From JBDKGH01 sp039798265 (GTDB taxonomy: Bacteria; Bacteroidota; Bacteroidia; Flavobacteriales_D; Sanyastnellaceae), in assembly GCA_039798265.1 (NCBI GenBank), contig JBDKGH010000089.1, positions 1 to 28,704 on the forward strand: a stretch of 28,704 nucleotides of DNA, given 5' to 3'. Below are positions 1-6,352 of the stretch, piece by piece. Both the position numbers and the translations under genes were made by a program. The notes under the pieces were generated by a model, which was given only the letters and a program-made list of their open reading frames with translations, was not told the DNA's origin and did not search any database. The first letter of the stretch is position 1. Every line of letters begins with the position of its first letter.

Positions 1-15
1 TCCTTGTTGTGGGAG

Positions 16-32
16 TCCCGAATAACTCGGGA
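16..32. repeat. TCCCGA...TCGGGA palindrome inside tRNA copy
   Basis: A perfect 6-base inverted repeat (tcccga / tcggga) around a 5-base loop. It replaces the T-stem/acceptor segment of the broken tRNA copy, which corresponds to positions 138-145 of the intact copy. Its outer bases TCCCG/CGGGA are shared with the second palindrome at 62-77, which suggests two members of one short palindromic repeat family. Confidence 0.65.
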
Positions 33-61
33 TGTTCGAACCAGTGACACTCTGCTTGTAA

Positions 62-77
62 TCCCGCGAATGCGGGA
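62..77. repeat. TCCCGC...GCGGGA palindrome inside tRNA copy
   Basis: A perfect 6-base inverted repeat (tcccgc / gcggga) with a GAAT loop. It stands in place of ten bases of the tRNA (aligned to 173-182), exactly between the D arm and the anticodon. The ends are the same TCCCG/CGGGA as in the palindrome at 16-32, but the inner stem base and loop differ. Confidence 0.65.
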
Positions 78-93
78 CTGAACCAGCTGAGCT

Positions 94-127
94 AAAAATA
101 AAAAAGGACTTCATTTCTGAAGTCCTT
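94..127 (-). terminator. Rho-independent terminator of tRNA-Val
   Basis: A 10-bp perfect stem (104-113 with 118-127) and a 4-base loop. On the minus strand it is followed by a T-rich tract (TTTTTATTTTT). It starts five bases after the tRNA-Val 3' end. Its first arm also begins again at window positions 1-5, downstream of the broken copy, so the duplicated unit appears to include the terminator. Confidence 0.8.
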
Positions 128-131
128 GTTG

Positions 132-206
132 TGGGAGCTACTGGGTTCGAACCAGTGACCCTCTGCTTGTAAGGCAGATGCTCTGAACCAGCTGAGCTAA
201 GCTCCC
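132..206 (-). tRNA. tRNA-Val (anticodon UAC)
   Basis: The minus strand folds into a complete cloverleaf: 7-bp acceptor GGGAGCT/AGCTCCC, D stem GCTC/GAGC, anticodon stem TCTGC/GCAGA with loop CTTACAA (anticodon TAC, valine), 5-base variable loop, T stem ACTGG/CCAGT with TTCGAAC loop, and discriminator A. The 3' CCA is not encoded (the sequence continues CAACAA), so it must be added after transcription. It has its own promoter (248-278) and terminator (94-127). A broken tandem copy lies immediately downstream. Confidence 0.95.
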
Positions 207-247
207 AATCATTTGATGATGCTTACAGCGTTCCTGTAAAGCGGCTG

Positions 248-278
248 CAAATATACATGCAGTTTTCCCATCACCAAA
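248..278 (-). promoter_or_regulatory. Bacteroidota-type promoter for tRNA-Val
   Basis: On the minus strand, TTTG (278-275) is separated by exactly 19 bases from TATATTTG (255-248), matching the TTTG-N19-TAnnTTTG consensus of the Bacteroidota primary sigma factor. The predicted start of transcription is near 244, about 38 bases before the tRNA 5' end. Confidence 0.75.
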
Positions 279-300
279 TTTTTTCGAAAAAAAATTTCGA

Positions 301-738
301 TTACGCCTCTTCTGCCTGATCCTCAGCGCCATCCTCTACTGCTACTGCAGCAAAATCAAGCATATCCTTCGATTGAAGAATGTTATACCAACTGAATAAT
401 TTGCGCAAATCGCTATCGTAAACGCGATCCGCATCGTAACTAGGTAAAAATTCTTTTACCGCACTGCGCAATGTTTTTCCATCAGCTTTCGCATCGATGG
501 ACGGACCACCCTTGTAATGTTCTTTCATTTTCTCAAATACCTCGCGAAGGGGTACATCCTCTTCGTAGGTGAAAATGCTAATGTCAGCGAGTGAACTCAC
601 GCGCTGTGAAGCGTGAATAGGCTGTTTTTTACCATCTACCAATGATTCCGCCACTATGGTGTTCTTTCCACCTGTGAGCAATTGATATAGTCCTGGTTTT
701 CCAGAAACTGATAATATTCTTTCTAACTCCGTCTTCAT
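301..738 (-). CDS. DUF5606 family protein
   Basis: A 145-residue cytoplasmic protein without signal peptide. The N-terminus (ERILSVSGKPGLYQLL, then VESLVDGKKQPIHA) matches the DUF5606 family, a conserved Bacteroidota protein of this length. The middle (about residues 60-125, with VREVF-like and LRKLFSWYN segments) corresponds to the second conserved domain usually found with it. The C-terminal 15 residues are acidic and Ala-rich. The biochemical role is unknown. It is monocistronic as far as visible, with its own promoter at 761-789 and an ATG start about 19 bases after the predicted transcription start. Family recognition is from memory of the conserved motif, not from a search. Confidence 0.85.
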   Translation of the reverse strand: MKTELERILSVSGKPGLYQLLTGGKNTIVAESLVDGKKQPIHASQRVSSLADISIFTYEEDVPLREVFEKMKEHYKGGPSIDAKADGKTLRSAVKEFLPSYDADRVYDSDLRKLFSWYNILQSKDMLDFAAVAVEDGAEDQAEEA

Positions 739-760
739 GCTTAATTCAACTTTAGGGGCG

Positions 761-789
761 CAAATCTAAAATTCCTTTGCTAGTAACAA
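761..789 (-). promoter_or_regulatory. promoter of the DUF5606 gene
   Basis: TTG (789-787 on the minus strand), 18 bases, then TAGATTTG (768-761), an exact TAnnTTTG match. This predicts a short leader of about 19 bases before the ATG at 738. Confidence 0.65.
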
Positions 790-808
790 GCATTTTATAG
801 CATTTCTT

Positions 809-1255
809 TCACAATTCTGTGAACAGGGGTATGCTTTTCAGATAGTTAACCTTTCCCTCCTGCAAATCTACCGAGCAACAAAAATGCTCCATACCATTTG
901 TAATGAGTAAATAAGGAACTTGTAACGATAAATTATAGCGCGACGCCTGATCGAAGGTACCCCCCGAAATTTTTACTTCTGGCGCCTTGCATTCAGCAAT
1001 CATCAACGGTTTTAACTGAGCGTTATAAATCACCAGGTCTGTCCTCCTATTCATACCATTCACCTTCAAACCTTTTTCAACCGCCATTAAAGAGAGCGGA
1101 TATCCCTTATCTTCGTGCAGGTAATGAATCAAATGCTGGCGCACCAACTCCTCTGGTGTCAATACCACCCAGCGTTTGCGCACTATATCCCACACCTCCT
1201 GTTTATCAAGATGGTGACGTAACTTTAATGAATACAGCGGAAAATTAAGTGGCAC
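809..1255 (-). CDS. orphan HsdR_N-type (PD-(D/E)XK) nuclease-like protein
   Basis: A 148-residue protein that is only the N-terminal nuclease-like domain of type I restriction subunit HsdR (HsdR_N_2 type). No helicase domain and no hsdM/hsdS gene is nearby. PD-(D/E)XK signature residues are visible: D73 in RRTDLVIY and E88-C-K90 in AECKAP, with LTPEELVRQ near residues 32-40. The start chosen is GTG at 1255, giving MPLNFPLYS, because relatives begin at this LNFP.Y motif. A longer reading from TTG at 1285 adds ten unmatched residues. Stand-alone proteins of this kind beside holA are common in Bacteroidota. Whether it cuts DNA is unknown. It is divergent from the AMP nucleosidase gene. Confidence 0.8.
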   Translation of the reverse strand: MPLNFPLYSLKLRHHLDKQEVWDIVRKRWVVLTPEELVRQHLIHYLHEDKGYPLSLMAVEKGLKVNGMNRRTDLVIYNAQLKPLMIAECKAPEVKISGGTFDQASRYNLSLQVPYLLITNGMEHFCCSVDLQEGKVNYLKSIPLFTEL

Positions 1256-1314
1256 TTGGCAACAATTTGATGAAATTGCCGCCAAATTAGCGCTTCCGCG
1301 TCAATAATGAACTT

Positions 1315-2088
1315 ATGGAATCAAAAGAAGAAATTGTACAAAACTGGCTCCCCCGCTACACGGGCACTCCGCTCGAGGGTTTTGGTAAATATATTTTATT
1401 AACCAACTTCGATAACTACCTCCGCAAATTCGCTGAATGGCACAATGTGCCCATCCTCGGTGAAGGAAAAGCAATGCCTACCGCTACGGCCAATGATATC
1501 ACCATGATCAACTTCAGCATGGGAAGCGCAAATGCCGCTACCATCATGGATTGCCTTTCTGCTATACAACCCAAAGCGGTCCTCTTTTTAGGAAAATGTG
1601 GCGGTCTAAAAAAGAAAAACCAACTGGGCGATTTCATCCTTCCGCTCGCTGGCATTCGTGGTGAAGGAACCAGTAATGACTATTTCCCACCCGAAGTTCC
1701 TGCTCTGCCCGCATTTACCTTGCAGCGCGCTGTATCTTCTACCATTCGCGACCACGGTCTCGACTATTGGACGGGAACAGTGTACACCACCAACCGTCGT
1801 GTATGGGAACATGATCTACAATTCAAAGAATACCTGAAACGCATTCGCGCCATGGCTATCGATATGGAAACCGCAACCTTGTTTACGGTAGGCTTTGCTA
1901 ATAAAATTCCAATCGGCGCTCTATTGCTCGTGAGCGATCAACCCATGATACCTCAAGGGGTAAAAACCAGTGAAAGTGACCTCAAAGTCACCAGTAACTT
2001 TGTGGACAAACACATTCAAATTGGGATCGACGCGTTAAAAGAAATTAAAGACGAAGGCCGCTCTGTGCGCCACCTGAATTGGGGATAA
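1315..2088 (+). CDS. amn: AMP nucleosidase, short Bacteroidota form
   Basis: 257 residues of the PNP/UDP phosphorylase fold. It is predicted to hydrolyse AMP to adenine and ribose 5-phosphate in purine salvage and energy balance. Visible family motifs are the substrate-loop segment VLFLGKCGGL (about residues 89-98), the LPLAGIRGEGTS segment after it, the MAIDMETATLF nucleoside-site motif (about 180-190) and ALLLVSDQP (about 202-210), where the Asp of SDQP is the expected catalytic acid. It lacks the extra N-terminal domain of the E. coli enzyme (about 480 residues), as is usual for the short AMN-like group. It is followed by holA after 15 bases. A related nucleoside phosphorylase function cannot be excluded from sequence alone. 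Confidence 0.85.
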   Translation: MESKEEIVQNWLPRYTGTPLEGFGKYILLTNFDNYLRKFAEWHNVPILGEGKAMPTATANDITMINFSMGSANAATIMDCLSAIQPKAVLFLGKCGGLKKKNQLGDFILPLAGIRGEGTSNDYFPPEVPALPAFTLQRAVSSTIRDHGLDYWTGTVYTTNRRVWEHDLQFKEYLKRIRAMAIDMETATLFTVGFANKIPIGALLLVSDQPMIPQGVKTSESDLKVTSNFVDKHIQIGIDALKEIKDEGRSVRHLNWG

Positions 2089-2090
2089 TC

Positions 2091-2098
2091 TATTTTTG
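2091..2098 (+). promoter_or_regulatory. -7 element before holA, near-leaderless
   Basis: TATTTTTG is an exact TAnnTTTG match that begins two bases after the amn stop codon and ends five bases before the holA ATG. If used, transcription would start about two bases before the start codon. No clear TTG element is seen 17-20 bases upstream, so support is moderate. Confidence 0.45.
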
Positions 2099-2103
2099 TT
2101 GCT

Positions 2104-3114
2104 ATGGATCCGGTTCGCATCATTCGCGATATTGAAATGAAAAAATACGCTCCCCTCTATTTTTTGATGGGAGAAGAGCCTTACTTCATTGACCTCATTA
2201 CTCAAGCCATTGAAGAAAAAATTCTCGACGAAAGTGAAAAAGCTTTTGGCGAGACCATCGTCTATGGCCGTGATGTTTCCATGGAGCAAATTCTCATGCT
2301 TGCGAAAGGATTCCCGATGATGGGCAATTATCAAACGGTAATTGTAAAGGAAGCGCAAGACATGAAGGAGTGGAAAAAAACCGATGACCTCAAAGGATTC
2401 GAAAATTACCTCGCCTCTCCGACGCCGAGTACCATTTTAGTTTTTTGCTTTAAGCACAAAACACTCGACAAACGTCTGAAGGTAACCAAGCTCATTGAGA
2501 AAACTGCCGTACTCTACAACTCGGAAAAAATAAAGGATTATAAACTTCCAGAGTGGATTACAACTTATGCTCAAAGTCGAGGATTTAAAATTGGACCAGA
2601 CGCATCAACCATGCTAGCCGAATACCTCGGAACCGACTTGAGCAAGGTGGTGAATGAGATGAATAAGTTAGCTATTATTCTACCCGCTGGCAGCACCATC
2701 ACTCCGCAAATCATTGAACAAAATATTGGTATTTCGAAAGATTACAATGTATGGGAATTGCAAAAAGCTCTCGGGCGAAAAGACATCCTGAAAAGCAATC
2801 GCATTATTGATTATTTCGAATCCAACCCAAAGGCCAATCCTATTCAGATGGTCATCCCTTCGCTCTACTCCTTCTTCAACAAACTGAATATTTTTTTAGC
2901 AAACAAAGAAAATCCAGACCTCGCCAAAATGATGGGTGTGGCTCCGTTTGCTTTAAATGATTACAAGGAAGCTGGAAAAAAATACAACATGGCGAAAGTT
3001 GAGCGCATCATTGGTTACCTGCGTCAAGCTGACAAACGTTCCAAAGGGGTAGATAACGCCACTATTAGCTCCGGCGATTTGATGCGCGAATTGGTGTTCA
3101 AGATTCTACACTAA
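2104..3114 (+). CDS. holA: DNA polymerase III subunit delta
   Basis: 336 residues, the usual length for the clamp-loader delta subunit, which opens the beta sliding clamp during replication. The N-terminal segment PLYFLMGEEPYFIDLITQAI (about residues 17-36) is the delta signature, lying where an AAA+ P-loop would be but without Walker residues. VFCFKHKTLDKRLK (about 116-129), YLGTDLSKVVNEMNKL (about 175-190) and the C-terminal collar helices including IQMVIPSLYSFF follow the family order. It sits tightly behind amn with an ATG start. Its last 17 bases overlap the convergent MOSC gene. The neighbouring orphan HsdR_N gene is the typical Bacteroidota context. Confidence 0.9.
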   Translation: MDPVRIIRDIEMKKYAPLYFLMGEEPYFIDLITQAIEEKILDESEKAFGETIVYGRDVSMEQILMLAKGFPMMGNYQTVIVKEAQDMKEWKKTDDLKGFENYLASPTPSTILVFCFKHKTLDKRLKVTKLIEKTAVLYNSEKIKDYKLPEWITTYAQSRGFKIGPDASTMLAEYLGTDLSKVVNEMNKLAIILPAGSTITPQIIEQNIGISKDYNVWELQKALGRKDILKSNRIIDYFESNPKANPIQMVIPSLYSFFNKLNIFLANKENPDLAKMMGVAPFALNDYKEAGKKYNMAKVERIIGYLRQADKRSKGVDNATISSGDLMRELVFKILH

Positions 3115-3904
3115 GTACGTGCACTTTCATGCCCACGTCAATGGATAAACCATTGCTTCGGCTGATGGCATTCATACCGAAGAGCACTTTGTTGCCCGCC
3201 GTTCTATTCACGGCCAACCCTTTCAACACGGCAGGATTCTTTTCCGCAGTCAATGGATTTACATTGATCATTACACAACGCCCGCAGGGTTTTACCAAGT
3301 CCAAGATAGCCTCTCCTATTTGAAGTTGACGCCACCTATCTTCCTCATACGCTTCACCACCAACTACCACAATATTCGGACGAAAATGGAGCATCGATAC
3401 AGGCTCATGAAGCGTCGCGTTTAATTCCTCCAAAGAGGATTGATGACAAACCAACAAAGGAAATCCATCTGCAAATGACGTGTGGTCCAACTCCTGACCA
3501 AATCGCTGATCCACTTGCCGAATGGACTCTTCTGGTAAAAAAACAAGTTTCGCTTCGGGCAAAAAATCTTCCGCGATAAGGCATAAATCAGGATGTTCCA
3601 TCACGATGGCTTCCACTTCATCACCCCAGACCCGAACATTCATTCGGTTAGCGCTATCGAAGCTTCGGGGAATAGAAAAGTGTCGAATCTTTTTTTCGTT
3701 TTTAAAAAAGATAAATTGGTCATCTACGGTTACCTGCCATAACACCATCTGAGGGTATTCGCGTTGTGTCAGAAATTGCCCTTGCGCATTGACCCACATC
3801 CAGCGGCGATCCATTTCTAATCCGCGAGCAAACAACTGCGCTGATGAAAGCGCTGAGCCACTCATAGACTTTACGGGGTAGATATAGAGCGCTGAAAGGT
3901 GCAT
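3098..3904 (-). CDS. MOSC domain protein, YcbX/mARC type
   Basis: 268 residues with no signal peptide. The N-terminal MOSC_N beta-barrel segment begins LSALYIYPVKSMSG (residues 3-16), followed by RGLEMDRRWMWV (27-38). The MOSC domain occupies about residues 110-265 and carries DGFPLLVCHQSS (146-157), FRPNIVV (174-180) and the cysteine motif KPCGRC (205-210). That motif is typical of molybdenum-cofactor-binding MOSC proteins such as YcbX and mARC, which reduce N-hydroxylated compounds. The substrate here is unknown and no ferredoxin domain is fused. The 3' end overlaps holA by 17 bases tail to tail. The ATG at 3904 is the only reasonable start. Confidence 0.85.
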   Translation of the reverse strand: MHLSALYIYPVKSMSGSALSSAQLFARGLEMDRRWMWVNAQGQFLTQREYPQMVLWQVTVDDQFIFFKNEKKIRHFSIPRSFDSANRMNVRVWGDEVEAIVMEHPDLCLIAEDFLPEAKLVFLPEESIRQVDQRFGQELDHTSFADGFPLLVCHQSSLEELNATLHEPVSMLHFRPNIVVVGGEAYEEDRWRQLQIGEAILDLVKPCGRCVMINVNPLTAEKNPAVLKGLAVNRTAGNKVLFGMNAISRSNGLSIDVGMKVHVLSVES

Positions 3905-3971
3905 AGGTACTTAAAAAGCTAAGCTACGGAAATCACTTGTGTTTTTTACTCCTTAACCACCTCAATCCTCT

Positions 3972-3979
3972 TATTTTTG
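3972..3979 (+). promoter_or_regulatory. -7 element before hemE, near-leaderless
   Basis: TATTTTTG exactly matches TAnnTTTG and ends six bases before the hemE ATG at 3986, so the predicted leader is about three bases. No convincing TTG element is seen at the usual distance upstream. Confidence 0.45.
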
Positions 3980-3985
3980 CAACCT

Positions 3986-5011
3986 ATGTTGAAAAATGAT
4001 CTCCTTATTAGAGCTGCTAAAGGCCAGCACGTAGAGCGCACTCCCGTATGGGTAATGCGTCAAGCTGGACGAGTATTGCCTGAATATAGAGCCACGCGCG
4101 CTCGAGCGGGAAGCTTTATCAAGCTGGTAACAACTCCAGAATTGGCCTGCGAGGTGACACTTCAGCCCGTAGATATTCTCGGTGTAGATGCTGCCATCAT
4201 TTTTTCCGACATTCTTGTGATTCCCGAAGCGCTAGGCTTACCATATACTATGGATGAAGGGCGTGGACCTCATTTCGAAAAAACCATTCGTTCTGAGTCC
4301 GACCTCAACTCCCTCTCGGTTGATCGCGTAGTAGATCATTTGAATTATGTTACAGATGCTATTCGATTAACCAAAAAAGAATTGAATGACCGCGTGCCGC
4401 TCATTGGTTTTGCAGGAGCACCTTGGACTATCTTCTGTTATATGGTAGAAGGAAAAGGCAGCAAAGAATTTAGCCTTGCTCGACGCATGCTCAAAGAGCA
4501 ACCCGAAATGGCACACCGATTGCTAAGCGTGATCACCGATGCAACCATCGTCTACCTTCAAGCACAAATCGAAGCAGGAGCCAACTTGGTTCAAGTATTC
4601 GACTCTTGGGCCGGAGTTCTAAGCCGCGAGTTGTATCAAACGTTTTGCATTCCCTACTTGAAAAAGATAACTGAATCTGTGAATACTGTTCCTGTGACGT
4701 TGTTTAGCAAAGGCGCTTGGTTTTCTATTGAAGACCTAGCCTCCCTACCTTGCGATACCATAGGATTAGATTGGCAAGTTCACCCTACCTTAGCACGCGA
4801 GTGGGCTCCGAATAAAACCCTTCAGGGTAATTTAGATCCCGCTGTTTTATATGGTTCGTATGACGAAATTCGTCATTCGACACAAGAAATGCTCAAAGCT
4901 TTTGGCGCTCAGCGACATATTGCTAACTTGGGCCACGGAGTTTACCCCGATATGGATCCGGGAAAACTCAAATGTTTTATAGAAACCGTTCAAGAATATC
5001 AATACAAATAA
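3986..5011 (+). CDS. hemE: uroporphyrinogen decarboxylase
   Basis: 341 residues, the normal family length. It removes four carboxyl groups from uroporphyrinogen III to give coproporphyrinogen III in cytoplasmic haem synthesis. Recognised motifs are RTPVWVMRQAGRVLPEYR near the N-terminus (MRQAGR at residues 24-29), the conserved substrate Asp in IIFSDILVIPEALG, GFAGAPWT, and GNLDPAVLYG near the C-terminus. The start is ATG at 3986; an in-frame TTG nine bases earlier lies inside the predicted promoter element and is rejected. The OmpA-family gene follows after three bases, so the two are probably co-transcribed, although their functions are unrelated. Confidence 0.96.
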   Translation: MLKNDLLIRAAKGQHVERTPVWVMRQAGRVLPEYRATRARAGSFIKLVTTPELACEVTLQPVDILGVDAAIIFSDILVIPEALGLPYTMDEGRGPHFEKTIRSESDLNSLSVDRVVDHLNYVTDAIRLTKKELNDRVPLIGFAGAPWTIFCYMVEGKGSKEFSLARRMLKEQPEMAHRLLSVITDATIVYLQAQIEAGANLVQVFDSWAGVLSRELYQTFCIPYLKKITESVNTVPVTLFSKGAWFSIEDLASLPCDTIGLDWQVHPTLAREWAPNKTLQGNLDPAVLYGSYDEIRHSTQEMLKAFGAQRHIANLGHGVYPDMDPGKLKCFIETVQEYQYK

Positions 5012-5014
5012 ACA

Positions 5015-6223
5015 ATGAAGCTTCGTCACTTCTTTCTTGCTGCTTTGCTCCTAGTATCAGGTGTAAGCATGGCTCAAGACAAAAAAGGTTCTAGTTCTAA
5101 AGGCTCAAAAAGCACTCCTTCAGCTAGCAACGACCCTAACTTGGTGAGCAATGGCAATTTTGACAACGCCGATGTGCGTTCACTAAAAACCATTGGTCAA
5201 TTGGTGGAATTAGGCAAACCTTGGATGACCCCTAACCCTACTTCAGCCGACTTGTTTGGCCAAGGTACCAAAGGCACCAAAGCTGGCGCTCCTACTAACG
5301 ATTATGGTGTGCAAGAACCTGCCTCTGCTCCTGCTTACGCTGGTTTCCGCGCTTACACTAAAGACCCAAAGAAAAACCGCACTTACCTTCAAACGAAGTT
5401 GACCAAAAAGATGACAAAAGACCAACTGTATTGCGTGAAAATGCAAATCAGCTTGGCAGACTTGTCAAAGTTTGCGGTAAACAACGTAGGTATTTTTATC
5501 AGCGATAAAAAAATCAGCAGCGGTGAAGATCTTGCGCTCAACTTCACTCCGCAAATTACTGCCCTCAACAACGCTCCTGTAAAGGAAATGGATAAGTGGG
5601 TGACTGTATGTGGTACGTTCATCTCTAACGGAACAGAAGAGTACATCGTGATCGGTGGCTTTGGTCCAGAAGACAAAATGAAAGTAGAAAAAATGAAAAA
5701 GCCATCAGGTATCAATGGTACTGTTATGAATGATGCCTACTACTATGTGGACAACATTGAAATCATTGCCATTGAAGCAAAAAGCCAATGTCAATGTGGA
5801 CCAAACACCAGCTTACAGCCGGAGTTGATCTACAGCCGCTCAGAGGCCGGTGCGAATAACTTGAAACCAAAAGAGAAACTCGCTGCAGCGAATATCTACT
5901 ACGCTACATTATCAGCGGAAGTACCTACTATTTATCAAGAAGAATTAAAAGCGTTGACCAATATTCTTTTGGCTGACCCTTCAATCAAAATTGAATTGGT
6001 AGGTCACTCTGACCTCGATGAAATGGCAGAAGCCAAATTGGAACCAAAATATGCTACACTCGCCCTTCAGCGTGCTGAAGCAATCAAGGCTCACTTAATG
6101 GAAGCCGGCATTGGTGAGTCACGTATTACAGTGACTTCCAAAAATGCGGATGAGCCAGTGAATACCACCGATTCTTCTACCGGAAAAGCTCAAAATCGCC
6201 GCGTTCAATTTAAAGTGCGCTAA
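5015..6223 (+). CDS. secreted OmpA-family protein with novel N-terminal domain (paralog A)
   Basis: 402 residues. Residues 1-20 are a signal peptide ending SMA|QD, followed by a Lys/Ser-rich linker to about 38. Residues 40-255 form a domain starting DPNLVSNGNFD, with AYAGFRAY near 107-114 and a YYVDNIEI strand near 243-250. This layout resembles galactose-binding-like jelly rolls of surface proteins. A CQCG motif (258-262) marks the join to a C-terminal OmpA-like domain (about 290-402). There the usual TDxxG motif is altered to HSDLDE (331-336), although D333, the LALQRAE arginine and the final QNRRVQF remain. Peptidoglycan binding may thus be weakened. It shares the architecture of the downstream gene at 6353. 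It follows hemE by three bases and ends at a strong terminator. Confidence 0.8.
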   Translation: MKLRHFFLAALLLVSGVSMAQDKKGSSSKGSKSTPSASNDPNLVSNGNFDNADVRSLKTIGQLVELGKPWMTPNPTSADLFGQGTKGTKAGAPTNDYGVQEPASAPAYAGFRAYTKDPKKNRTYLQTKLTKKMTKDQLYCVKMQISLADLSKFAVNNVGIFISDKKISSGEDLALNFTPQITALNNAPVKEMDKWVTVCGTFISNGTEEYIVIGGFGPEDKMKVEKMKKPSGINGTVMNDAYYYVDNIEIIAIEAKSQCQCGPNTSLQPELIYSRSEAGANNLKPKEKLAAANIYYATLSAEVPTIYQEELKALTNILLADPSIKIELVGHSDLDEMAEAKLEPKYATLALQRAEAIKAHLMEAGIGESRITVTSKNADEPVNTTDSSTGKAQNRRVQFKVR

Positions 6224-6251
6224 TAGAGCTTCTTACGATATTCAACATTCT

Positions 6252-6284
6252 AACCCACCTCTGGATTACGGAGGTGGGTTTTTT
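6252..6284 (+). terminator. Rho-independent terminator after the hemE-ompA pair
   Basis: A perfect 10-bp stem (6252-6261 with 6271-6280) with a 9-base loop, followed by a short T run. It lies 28 bases after the stop codon and separates the two paralogous OmpA-family genes into different transcripts. Confidence 0.85.
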
Positions 6285-6352
6285 ACGCTCCATTGTTCGG
6301 AAATAGGTATAGTGTTTGCCAATAAAGCCCCGAATTTGTAGTTATTCGTATC

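Larger units (their letters stand above)
11..95 (-). pseudogene. broken second copy of tRNA-Val, interrupted by two palindromes
   Basis: On the minus strand this stretch matches the intact tRNA-Val at 132-206 over three blocks: the 5' half of the D arm, the anticodon through the start of the T arm, and the 3' acceptor end with the CAACAAGGA flank. Within the aligned anticodon/T-arm block only one base differs (a49 against c160). The 3' half of the D stem plus the 5' anticodon stem (10 bases) is replaced by a 16-base palindrome. The 3' T stem plus the start of the acceptor strand is replaced by a 17-base palindrome. The 5' acceptor strand is missing and runs into the neighbouring terminator. 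D, anticodon, T and acceptor stems therefore cannot form, so it is not a functional tRNA. It reads as a tandem duplicate of the tRNA-plus-terminator unit that later decayed or was invaded. Confidence 0.8.

Noticed and set aside
138..332. 64-codon open frame over tRNA-Val
   Set aside because: Overlaps the intact tRNA, its promoter and the end of the DUF5606 gene; it is a chance frame.
809..1255. Part of a type I restriction-modification system
   Set aside because: Only the small N-terminal domain exists. No hsdM, hsdS or helicase region occurs in the window, and the gene stands in a conserved housekeeping context.
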